The position numbers and the translations under genes were made by a program. From DASWHK01 sp036398215 (lineage in GTDB: Bacteria > Acidobacteriota > UBA890), in NCBI GenBank assembly GCA_036398215.1, contig DASWHK010000006.1, positions 1 to 27,414 of the forward strand: DNA of 27,414 bases. The letters run 5' to 3'. The first letter of the stretch is position 1. Each line of letters starts with the position of its first letter. This document shows, one piece after another, positions 1-6,047 of the stretch. The notes under the pieces are model-generated. The model made no database searches. It was not told the DNA's origin and worked only from the letters and a program-made list of their open reading frames with translations.

Positions 1-140
1 CCATGCTGGTCACCAGCGAGCGCGGGCGTTGCTACAGCCTCGAGGAGATCAAGGCCTGGCTGCATGCTGCGGGCTTCGGTGAGGTGAACGGCCAGGAGCT
101 CGACACCCCCGCCACTTTGATCACCGCGCGGCGGGCCTAG
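1..140 (+). CDS. Methyltransferase, C-terminal end (partial)
   Basis: Only the last 45 or so residues are in the window; the reading frame has codons beginning at position 3 and ends with TAG at 138-140. The visible tail has a GRCYSLEEIKAWLHAAGF stretch followed by a short beta-strand ending in TLITARR. This is the usual end of class I SAM-dependent methyltransferases of the O-methyltransferase/UbiE-like type, where a 'ys.eEi..wl..aGF' helix precedes the last strands. Substrate cannot be told from this fragment. The ATG at position 3 is probably internal, because the SAM-binding fold would lie upstream of the window. The stop codon is also the first triplet of the 73-bp tandem repeat that follows. 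Confidence 0.6.
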   Translation, partial: MLVTSERGRCYSLEEIKAWLHAAGFGEVNGQELDTPATLITARRA

Positions 141-283
141 CAGTTGGGGCGCCTTGCAACTGGCCTCTTCTCGTCGCAACCAGACCCATGGGAGTTTCAC
201 CATGGGCTGCTAGCAGTTGGGGCGCCTTGCATCTGGCCTTTTCTCGCCGCAACCAGACCCATCGGAGTTTCACCACGGGTTGC
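138..283. repeat. 73-bp direct tandem repeat, two copies
   Basis: Bases 138-210 and 211-283 align without gaps, with 67 of 73 positions identical. Each copy begins TAGCAGTTGGGGCGCCTTGC. The first TAG is the stop codon of the upstream methyltransferase. The second copy holds the last codons and stop (270-272) of the convergent cyclotransferase-like gene. The junction makes a 10-bp palindrome CTGCTAGCAG (207-216), and copy 1 contains CCCATG...CATGGG (185-206). A diverged relative in the opposite orientation lies at 26844-26878. There are only two units and no unique spacers, so this is not a CRISPR array. Confidence 0.9.
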
Positions 284-623
284 CAACGTAGACGAACGCC
301 GGCTCCCGGCTCCCCGAGATCAGCAGCTCGACCTCGAGCTCGCGGCGTTGGTACTCGCCGCCGGCGACATCTTCGTAGCGGTCCAGAACCAGCAACTCCG
401 CGGCGCCAAGCCCGCCGAGGAGCAGGCCGGCGATGCTGGCGCCGTCCCTCGGGATCGCCAGGTAGTAGCCCGTGCCGCGGTCGAGCTCGCGCCGGTATCC
501 ATGCAGCAGGGCGGGCTCCGCCAGCGGCACCCGACCGATGAGCTCGACGAGCACGGCCGGCTTGCAGAGCTCTCCGTAGGCGAAGAGCCGCACGTCACGC
601 GCCGCCGCGGTGGGATCAACCAT
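270..623 (-). CDS. Gamma-glutamylcyclotransferase-like (GGCT/AIG2 fold) protein
   Basis: A 117-residue protein of the gamma-glutamylcyclotransferase-like family, whose members release 5-oxoproline from gamma-glutamyl amines or peptides. Visible marks are LFAYGEL at residues 13-19 (the substrate-loop Y-G-x-L motif, with E where S/T is usual), a GYRR element at 42-45, GLLLGGL at 67-72, and LDRYEDV at 80-86, in which E84 matches the catalytic glutamate. Length is normal for a single-domain member. The start at 623 is chosen because the family fold begins about ten residues later. This ATG overlaps the stop of the upstream helix-turn-helix gene by 8 bp, so the two are probably cotranslated. The last codons lie in the second 73-bp repeat. 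The precise substrate is unknown. Confidence 0.75.
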   Translation of the reverse strand: MVDPTAAARDVRLFAYGELCKPAVLVELIGRVPLAEPALLHGYRRELDRGTGYYLAIPRDGASIAGLLLGGLGAAELLVLDRYEDVAGGEYQRRELEVELLISGSREPAFVYVGNPW

Positions 624-999
624 CCTCGTCGGCGGAGGCCGCGGCCTCTTCCAGCCGTTCCACAAGGTCGGACAGCTCCCGGCGCTGCGGATAGCTGAGG
701 TTCGCGCCCACGTCGCGCTCCAGCTCGCGCAGCAACCGCGAGGCGTCGGCCGCCAGCCGTTGGAGCGCCGCCGAGGCTCCCGGGGGATCTTCGCCGGTCT
801 CCGGCTTGCCGCGCCGGCGCCCAGGCTGCGAAGAGACTCGAGACTGCGCCGCAGTCCATTTCTCGAGCTCGGCCGGGTCGAAGCGAACGTTGAAGCCGAT
901 CTTGCGGTGTGGGACGCGTCCGAGTCGGACCCACTCGTAGAGCGTTTTCGGTCGGATGCCGAGGAACTCGGCCGCTTGCTCGACTCTCCAGAGGGCCAT
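616..999 (-). CDS. Excisionase-family helix-turn-helix protein with C-terminal coiled coil
   Basis: Starting at the ATG at 997-999, the protein has 127 residues. Residues 1-50 form an excisionase/MerR-like winged helix-turn-helix (HTH_17 type): WRVEQAAEFLGIRPKTLYEW, then a basic turn and VRFDPAELEKW, which reads the wing and last helix. Residues 55-70 are a basic, proline-containing linker. Residues 75-121 are a charged heptad-like helix suited to dimerisation. It is presumably a small DNA-binding regulator; its target is unknown, and the dyad at 1029-1080 just upstream is one candidate. A longer in-frame start at 1059 would add 20 basic residues with no family support and lies inside that dyad. 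It overlaps the cyclotransferase-like gene by 8 bp. Such domains also occur in phage and plasmid genes, but nothing else here looks phage-derived. Confidence 0.75.
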   Translation of the reverse strand: MALWRVEQAAEFLGIRPKTLYEWVRLGRVPHRKIGFNVRFDPAELEKWTAAQSRVSSQPGRRRGKPETGEDPPGASAALQRLAADASRLLRELERDVGANLSYPQRRELSDLVERLEEAAASADEDG

Positions 1000-1028
1000 C
1001 GACGTTCCGTTTCGCGCTAGCAGGCCAG

Positions 1029-1080
1029 GCGGGCCGCTTGTCGCCCGGCGAAGAGCCATGACGGTTCTTCGCCGGCCCGC
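1029..1080. promoter_or_regulatory. Long dyad (hairpin/operator candidate) upstream of the HTH gene
   Basis: Bases 1045-1057 pair with 1063-1075 in a 13-bp stem with one G-T wobble and a 5-base loop. An outer GCGGG (1029-1033) can pair with CCCGC (1076-1080). The element lies between the divergent HTH and hemerythrin-like genes, 30 bp upstream of the HTH start. Read as minus-strand RNA it would be in the HTH leader, with one A-C mismatch; read as DNA it is a good operator-like dyad. There is no T-run on either side, so a terminator is unlikely. Confidence 0.5.
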
Positions 1081-1093
1081 GGGGGACGCGATC

Positions 1094-1122
1094 ACGCTAC
1101 CTTCGCCATCGGCGACCTTCAA
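1094..1122 (-). promoter_or_regulatory. Weak candidate promoter for the HTH/cyclotransferase pair
   Basis: On the minus strand TTGAAG (1122-1117) is followed after 17 bp by TAGCGT (1099-1094). The -35 matches consensus at four of six positions and the -10 at three of six. A transcript from here would carry the 1029-1080 dyad in its leader. This is a weak call. Confidence 0.22.
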
Positions 1123-1202
1123 GCGCCGCGCCGCTGGCGATCCACCACCGGGTCGGCAGGCTTTCGGTGGCGATTGCCGCCGCGCCGGGACGGCGGGCCC
1201 GA

Positions 1203-1231
1203 TTGCCGCGGCCCGGCTCCGCGACTATACT
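1203..1231 (+). promoter_or_regulatory. Candidate sigma70-like promoter for the hemerythrin-like gene
   Basis: TTGCCG at 1203-1208 and TATACT at 1226-1231 are separated by 17 bp, in an otherwise very GC-rich stretch. The -10 matches at five of six positions. Transcription would start near 1238, giving a leader of about 45 nt before the ATG at 1285. Confidence 0.5.
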
Positions 1232-1284
1232 TGAATGTGCTTTCAGGATTTCCTGGGGCTCCGCGCTCCGAGCAGCCTATCGTG

Positions 1285-1827
1285 ATGTCCGACGCAGCCA
1301 ACTCCGATCCTCGCTCCATCGCTTTGAGTCCGACGCAGCTCCTGCGCGCCGAGCACCGTCAGATCGATCAGCAGCTCGACGTGCTGTCGGGCGCGCTGCG
1401 CCAGCTCGGGGACCTCGGCCCCGACGCCGAGGTTCTCGCCCGCATCGAATCGGTGGCCCGCTACATCGACGAGGAGATGAGCGTTCACCATCGCAAGGAA
1501 GAGGAAGGGCTGTTTCCTTTCCTCGAGCCATATCTGACCTCGGAGAACCTCCACCTCGACGCGCGGATCGCCGATCACGAGGACCTCAACATCATGAGCG
1601 GCAAGTTCAAGGCGGCCCTCAACGATTGCCGGCACGCCGGCTCCGGCCGCGAAGCACGGTTCGCCGCCCAGATGCTCAAGGGATACGGCCTCTACATCGT
1701 CCATCTGGTTCGCGAGCACCTGCTCAAGGAGGACCAGATCCTGTTCCTGGTCGCCGACGAGTACCTGACGGCCGACGAGCACGCGACGATCCTGGAGAGG
1801 TTCGCGGCGATCGAAAAGGCCTGTTGA
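1285..1827 (+). CDS. Hemerythrin-like (HHE) cation-binding protein
   Basis: A 180-residue all-helical protein with the hemerythrin HHE pattern. The likely di-iron ligands are spaced along four helices: H24 in RAEHRQID, H68/H69 with E72-E74 in SVHHRKEEEGLFPFL, H98 in ADHEDLN, and H140/H145 with E149 in HLVREHLLKEDQILF. Family members bind a non-haem di-iron centre and serve in oxygen or nitric-oxide sensing, storage or repair; the exact role is not visible. Length is normal for the family. The ATG at 1285 puts the first ligand at residue 24; a GTG at 1282 is equally possible, and neither has a clear Shine-Dalgarno. Its stop overlaps the TTG of the next gene, suggesting coupled translation with a small membrane protein. 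Confidence 0.85.
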   Translation: MSDAANSDPRSIALSPTQLLRAEHRQIDQQLDVLSGALRQLGDLGPDAEVLARIESVARYIDEEMSVHHRKEEEGLFPFLEPYLTSENLHLDARIADHEDLNIMSGKFKAALNDCRHAGSGREARFAAQMLKGYGLYIVHLVREHLLKEDQILFLVADEYLTADEHATILERFAAIEKAC

Positions 1828-2249
1828 CAGGGCCGCGCACGGGCTCCGCCGGGCGCCGCAAGGCGGAGGAGCAAGGCCGCTTGTTCTGGGTCTGGCTGCT
1901 GACGCTGCCGATCATTCTGATGATGGCCGCGAGCCGGGCCTTCGGAGCCCCGTGGCCCGGCCCCTTCATGCTGCGGCTGGCCATGGTGACGCTCGCTTTC
2001 CCGGTGCTGTTCATCGTCGGCGAGCCACTTTTTGCGGTCGCCATCGAGGCGGCGCGCGCCCGGCGCTGGCATTCGGCCCTGCCGGTGGCGGCGCTCGCCG
2101 CGATCGGCTACCTCAGCGGGTTGATCGCCCTGGTAGGCCCAACGCCATCTCTGGCCGGTCCCTCCGCCATCCTGGTGTCCCTTTACCTGACGGGCCGATA
2201 CGTCGGTCTACTCAACGGGCGCCGTAGCAAGCGCGCGCGAGGCGTGTGA
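1824..2249 (+). CDS. Small four-helix membrane protein resembling the N-terminal membrane part of P1B-type ATPases
   Basis: From the TTG at 1824 (overlapping the previous stop as TTGA) the protein has 141 residues. A second TTG at 1881, preceded by GGAGGA at 1864-1869, would give 122. Four hydrophobic segments are visible at about 21-38, 50-75, 86-104 and 114-130. Their order and local text (FWVWLLTLPIILMM; LAFPVLFIVGEPLF; AAIGYLSGLIALVG; SAILVSLYLTGRYVGLLNGR) resemble helices MA, MB, M1 and M2 of copper/heavy-metal P1B-ATPases, which end in a 'GRYLEA..KGR' turn before the actuator domain. The actuator, phosphorylation and CPx segments are absent, so it cannot be a pump. It may be a remnant or a stand-alone membrane partner of the hemerythrin-like protein. 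Homology rests on pattern recognition only. Confidence 0.5.
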   Translation: MTGPRTGSAGRRKAEEQGRLFWVWLLTLPIILMMAASRAFGAPWPGPFMLRLAMVTLAFPVLFIVGEPLFAVAIEAARARRWHSALPVAALAAIGYLSGLIALVGPTPSLAGPSAILVSLYLTGRYVGLLNGRRSKRARGV

Positions 2250-2415
2250 GGACAAGGCGCGCGCAGATTCGGGTGCGCGGTCGTACCGGGCGTACCTACC
2301 CTCGTGGGGCGCCGAACCCATCTAACGATTTCATCTCGGCCCTTCGCCGGCGTGCTGATGCCCGGCGCCGCCATCGCGCTCGTGTTCTTGATAAACTCGG
2401 ACACCATACTAGGGA

Positions 2416-2445
2416 TTGAAATCAACAAGCCAAAGCCCCTACAAT
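2416..2445 (+). promoter_or_regulatory. Sigma70-like promoter of the exopolysaccharide operon
   Basis: TTGAAA (2416-2421) and TACAAT (2440-2445) are separated by 18 bp; each matches consensus at five of six positions. They sit in the most AT-rich patch of the intergenic region, and no other good pair was noticed there. Transcription would begin near 2452, about 190 nt before the first gene. Upstream, 2250-2415 holds nothing I can recognise, including no T-tailed terminator after the membrane-protein gene. Confidence 0.6.
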
Positions 2446-2639
2446 TCATGTGCAGCTGGGGGTTTCGGGGGCGCAAGAGAAAGCAAGGGGACCGAATCCA
2501 ACCTCGGCCAACAGGTCGCGTTCTGTTTTCCGTTCGGAAATGTAGGACGTGGGCCTACGTGCCGGCTCGTACCCCACCGACGGATCGAATCTCGTCAAGA
2601 AGCCGTCGTGTGCCCGGCGGTTCGAGCAACCGCGGCTGA
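2446..2639 (+). promoter_or_regulatory. Structured 5' leader of the exopolysaccharide operon
   Basis: About 190 nt between the promoter and the first ATG can form four hairpins in a row: TTTCC/GGAAA (2527-2540), GTAGG/CCTAC (2542-2558), CGACGG/CCGTCG (2578-2608) and GCGGTT/AACCGC (2617-2633). The last ends 6 bases before the ATG at 2640, where a ribosome-binding site should be, and no purine-rich Shine-Dalgarno is visible. This suggests translation control by leader folding. It does not match the conserved core of the c-di-GMP (GEMM) riboswitch as I know it. The hairpins are seen in the sequence; the function is inference. Confidence 0.4.
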
Positions 2640-3482
2640 ATGTTTGAGCAAACCATCCAGCAAACCGTCCAGATGAACAACGAGACCGGACCCTACCTCG
2701 AATACTGGGGGTTGCGGGGCAGGCCGTTCGAGAACGTCCCCGACCCGGACAACTTCTATCTGTCCGAAAGCCATAGCTGGGCTCTCAGCCTGCTGCAATA
2801 CGCGATAACCAGCCACAAGGCCGCAGCCCTCCTGACCGGCGAGTACGGCACCGGCAAGACGACGATGATCCGTGTTCTTCTCGGGCAGCTCGACCTCGAC
2901 CGCTACTGCACCGTGCTGCTCAACTACCCCCTGGTCGAGGGCGAGGCCCTTTTCCGGCATATCCTCCGGCAGATGGGCGCCGAGCCAGAGGAGGGCGACG
3001 ACAAGGCCGAGCTCTACGACCGGCTCGGCTCGTCGTTCATCGACAACGCCGGTCGCGGCCTCCACAACTTGGTGGTCCTCGATGAGGCCCAGTCCCTGCC
3101 CCTCGATTCCCTCTACGAGGAGCTCCGCCTGCTGCTCAACTACCAGCTCAACGATCGCAATCTGCTCACCCTGTTGCTCGTCGGCCAGGACGACCTGTGG
3201 ACCCGAGTCTCGCAAATGCCTCAGCTCGCCGACCGCTTCGCCGTCAAATGCAGGCTTCAGGAGCTCGACTTCACCCAGACGACGACCTACATCAGGCACC
3301 GGTTGGAGCACTTCGAGGGTGACCCGGCGACGTTTTCGGACCAGGCGCTGCAACTGATCCACGAGAGCTCGAAGGGGATCCCGCGGCGGATCAACAACCT
3401 TTGCGATCTCGCCCTGCTGATGGGCTGCCAGCGCGAGCTGAAGGTCATCGGTCCCGACATCATCCGGACCATATGGGTATGA
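2640..3482 (+). CDS. ExeA/GspA-like AAA ATPase
   Basis: A 280-residue AAA ATPase of the ExeA/GspA type, a family found in type II secretion and at the head of many exopolysaccharide/exosortase clusters. Residues 20-45 (YWGLRGRPFENVPDPDNFY) are the characteristic N-terminal strip. Walker A is GEYGTGKTT at 67-75, Walker B LVVLDEAQ at 144-151, a sensor-1-like LLLVGQ at 178-183, and a sensor-2 region GIPRRINNLCDLAL at 247-260. It ends directly after the ATPase module; the peptidoglycan-binding or membrane part of true ExeA is absent, so it is probably cytoplasmic. The ATG at 2640 has no clear ribosome site, and M12 at 2673 is an alternative. It is the first gene of the operon, 18 bp before the HD-GYP-like gene. 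Likely role: regulatory or assembly ATPase for export. Confidence 0.85.
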   Translation: MFEQTIQQTVQMNNETGPYLEYWGLRGRPFENVPDPDNFYLSESHSWALSLLQYAITSHKAAALLTGEYGTGKTTMIRVLLGQLDLDRYCTVLLNYPLVEGEALFRHILRQMGAEPEEGDDKAELYDRLGSSFIDNAGRGLHNLVVLDEAQSLPLDSLYEELRLLLNYQLNDRNLLTLLLVGQDDLWTRVSQMPQLADRFAVKCRLQELDFTQTTTYIRHRLEHFEGDPATFSDQALQLIHESSKGIPRRINNLCDLALLMGCQRELKVIGPDIIRTIWV

Positions 3483-3500
3483 CCAGGGCCACGACCTGAC

Positions 3501-4778
3501 ATGGCGAAGCTTCTCGAGCTGGTCAAGACGTACGACGACTTCCGGCGGCAGTCGGGTGCGGATTCCCCCCGGCGGGCGCAACCCCCCACCCCCGAGGTCC
3601 CAGACCTTCACCCTGGGCAACGAGCGGCAGTCGACAAGCCCGAGCCAGCCAACCCGGCCCGACCGGGTGGACCTGCTCGCGCCGACCAACCTGCTCACGC
3701 CGCCCAACCCGCCTACGCCGCGCAACCTGGGCATGCCGTTCACCCGGGGGCTTCGGCACCAGCCGGGGACGCCGGACGAGAGGTCGCGACCGAGCCGGAT
3801 GCGGAGGCCCTGTACCGCCAGGCCCTCCTGTCGGTATCTCGCCTTTTCGAAGCGGCGGTCATGGAGAACATCACCCCCGGACGGCTGATGACGGCCGTGG
3901 CGGAGCTCGAAGAGCTGGCCCCCTTGATCCTCGATTCCACGGCCGCGGGCCGCGGCCTGTTGCGCACGGCGATGGGGACCTACGCCGAGGGGACGGGCTT
4001 CGTCCTCCCTCACTCGGTCAACGTCGCGATCCTCGCCGTCGAGGTCGGACGCCAACTCGGGCTCGAGCGGCAGCGACTGTTGAGCCTCTGTCTCGCCGGC
4101 TTCGTCCACGACATCGGCAGCGTGCAATTGCCGCGGGGCTTGCTGGCCAAGTCCGAGAACCTGACCCCGAGCGAATGGGAAACGATGCGGGCCCGTCCGA
4201 CCTACAGCTACGAGACGCTGCGTACCCTCGGCAGCCGCTACGCGCCGATCGCGGAAATTGCCAACCAGGTCTATGAGCGGCTGGACGGTAGCGGCTATCC
4301 TAAAGCCCTTCAGGGTGACGAGATTCTGCCGGAGGCGAGGATCTTGGGGGCTGTGGACTTCTTCGAGTCGTTCGCCCACCCGCGACCGTACAAGAACACG
4401 CTCCCGGGTACCGGGAACCATGGTATCCAGATGCTCTTGCAAATGGCTGACAAGTTCGGCCGGACGACCTTGCGAGCTCTGGTCGGCAGCATCGGGTTGT
4501 TTCCGATCGGCAGCTACGTGCGGCTCAGCAGCGGCGAGATCGGTCGGGTCGTGGACGTCAAGGAGGAAAACCCAATGCGTCCGGCAGTGGAAGTCCTGCT
4601 CGCCTCCGATCGGCTGCCGCCCGCCAAGCCGCGCACCGTCGACCTTCTGGCCATGCCGCAGGTCTACGTGTCGCGATCGTTGACCGCCTCGGATCTGCGC
4701 GAGCTGGGGCTGCTGCCACCGCCCAGTCAGATATCTCTCAGCGTCGGGCTCGAGAACAAGCGGGCCCAGGAGGCGTAG
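3501..4778 (+). CDS. HD-GYP-like protein with degenerate metal site
   Basis: A 425-residue protein. Residues 1-30 are a short helical head; 45-90 a low-complexity Pro/Ala linker with AAQPAYAAQPGHA-like repeats; about 105-165 a helical lead-in; 168-325 an HD-GYP domain; about 330-395 a small beta-rich tail. HD-GYP enzymes hydrolyse c-di-GMP. Here H171, HD at 203-204, the GYP at 265-267 and D286 are kept. However, the usual K after HDIG is S (HDIGS), the 'HP' histidine is R (R232-P233), and the 'HHE' pair is V257-Y258. Loss of several metal ligands argues for a non-catalytic c-di-GMP or protein-binding role. It follows the ATPase by 18 bp and touches the Wza-like gene, placing it as a regulatory partner of the secretion system. 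Confidence 0.85.
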   Translation: MAKLLELVKTYDDFRRQSGADSPRRAQPPTPEVPDLHPGQRAAVDKPEPANPARPGGPARADQPAHAAQPAYAAQPGHAVHPGASAPAGDAGREVATEPDAEALYRQALLSVSRLFEAAVMENITPGRLMTAVAELEELAPLILDSTAAGRGLLRTAMGTYAEGTGFVLPHSVNVAILAVEVGRQLGLERQRLLSLCLAGFVHDIGSVQLPRGLLAKSENLTPSEWETMRARPTYSYETLRTLGSRYAPIAEIANQVYERLDGSGYPKALQGDEILPEARILGAVDFFESFAHPRPYKNTLPGTGNHGIQMLLQMADKFGRTTLRALVGSIGLFPIGSYVRLSSGEIGRVVDVKEENPMRPAVEVLLASDRLPPAKPRTVDLLAMPQVYVSRSLTASDLRELGLLPPPSQISLSVGLENKRAQEA

Positions 4779-6044
4779 GTGGCTCGCAAGGGCGAGATGA
4801 GGCTGATGAGCGGCAGCCACCCGCGCCGGAAGCCCTGGCAGCGGGGAATCGCCCTGCTCATCTTGACGCAGCTTGCCGCCGCCGGCTGCGGCACCGGCGT
4901 TCGGGCGCCGGCGACCTCCCCGGCACCGCCCCCCGAACAACCTGCCGACGTCGCCCCCCACCTGTCTCGCTACGCCGTGCAGCTGGAAAAGGAAGGGATC
5001 AGCCTCGAGGAGGCCAGGGCCTACTTGGCCGGCGAGGGGACGCTCGCGGGCGCGCCGGCGAGCGGGGTGGGCGGGCTCAATCATCGCGAACTGGACCCTT
5101 CCCCGGCCCTCGAAAGGCTGGCGGCGGCCGACCGTCAGCTGCAGCAGCCGGCGCAAGAGTTCGTCAGCTGGAAGCTGGTCGACGAGGTCGCCGAGTATCG
5201 GATCGGCCCCCAGGACATCCTGCAGCTGACGGCATTCCTCGGCCCCGAGGCACCGGCCGCGATGACCTATCGGGTGCAGGCAGACGGCACGATCTACCTG
5301 CCGCGCTTCGACATCGGCAGCGTCACCGCCGGCGGCAAGACGCCGACGGAGCTGTCCAGGGACATCAGCGACTCGCTCCGCCGCTATGTGCCCTCGGCCT
5401 TCGTCGACGTTCGCGTCTCCGAGTTCAACGCCTGGGATGCCACCCTCGGCGGCGAGGTCCGCGTCGGCCAGGGGATCGGCCCGGGAACCTATCCGTTGCG
5501 CGGGCGGATCACCGCCGGGGAGTTCATCTTCTCGCACGGCGGCCCGACGGCCACCGCGGACCTTTCCGACGTGCGGCTGGTTCGCAACGGCGTCGAGCGG
5601 CGATTCAATCTCGCCGGAGCTCTCAGCGGTCAGGGCGGCGAGAACCCGGCGATCGACGCCGGTGACATCGTCCGGGTCCCGTCGACGGCGACCGGCAGCA
5701 GCCGGTACTACGTATGGGGCGAGGTCCGGCAGCCCGGCGTTTTTACGGTCAGCGAGGAACTGAGCGCCCTCGACGCCATCGCCCAGGCGGGCTCGGTGAC
5801 GCCGCAAGCGGCGACCCGCGAGATCTACGTGGCTAGGCCGGCGACCGCCGAGGTGATCCCGCTAAACCTCGACACCGTGCTCGGCGAGGCCGACTTCACC
5901 GGCGACGTCCGCATCCAGGCGGGCGACTTCATCGTCGTCCCGGCGCTCGATCGGACGTTCTGGGAAAAGACCCGCGACTGGATCGGGCTGACCTCGTTGG
6001 TCATCGGGGTGGCTACGGTCGTCGAGCTCGTGCGCAGGGACTGA
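4779..6044 (+). CDS. Wza-like polysaccharide export lipoprotein (Poly_export, SLBB)
   Basis: This 421-residue protein would form the outer-membrane channel that exports the polymer. It starts with GTG directly after the previous stop, with AGGAGG five bases upstream (4768-4773). Residues 16-36 form a lipoprotein signal peptide (GIALLILTQLAAAGC) with the lipid cysteine at C37. A proline-rich stretch and a charged helix (60-130) follow. Poly_export is at about 138-220 (YRIGPQDILQLTAF; ADGTIYLP), two SLBB-like segments at about 222-300 and 308-388 (YYVWGEVRQPGVFTV), and a C-terminal hydrophobic helix at 394-418 (FWEKTRDWIGLTSLVIGVAT), equivalent to the Wza transmembrane helix. Length is near that of Wza with an extra N-terminal insert. 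The gene pairs with the Wzz/BY-kinase 3 bp downstream. Confidence 0.92.
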   Translation: MARKGEMRLMSGSHPRRKPWQRGIALLILTQLAAAGCGTGVRAPATSPAPPPEQPADVAPHLSRYAVQLEKEGISLEEARAYLAGEGTLAGAPASGVGGLNHRELDPSPALERLAAADRQLQQPAQEFVSWKLVDEVAEYRIGPQDILQLTAFLGPEAPAAMTYRVQADGTIYLPRFDIGSVTAGGKTPTELSRDISDSLRRYVPSAFVDVRVSEFNAWDATLGGEVRVGQGIGPGTYPLRGRITAGEFIFSHGGPTATADLSDVRLVRNGVERRFNLAGALSGQGGENPAIDAGDIVRVPSTATGSSRYYVWGEVRQPGVFTVSEELSALDAIAQAGSVTPQAATREIYVARPATAEVIPLNLDTVLGEADFTGDVRIQAGDFIVVPALDRTFWEKTRDWIGLTSLVIGVATVVELVRRD

Positions 6045-6047
6045 GCC

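Noticed and set aside
138..283. Possible CRISPR array
   Set aside because: Only two contiguous units with no unique spacers, and no cas genes nearby.
1167..1823. In-frame upstream extension of the small membrane-protein gene
   Set aside because: It runs through the hemerythrin-like gene in another frame and its translation is Arg/Pro-rich; the start at 1824 or 1881 fits the hydrophobic protein.
2446..2639. c-di-GMP (GEMM) riboswitch
   Set aside because: Tempting because of the HD-GYP-like gene, but the conserved core and tetraloop-receptor arrangement could not be placed.
2595..5807. Open frame of 1070 codons on the minus strand
   Set aside because: It lies opposite three well-recognised genes (ATPase, HD-GYP-like, Wza-like); its translation is low-complexity, without domain signatures, as expected from third-position GC bias.
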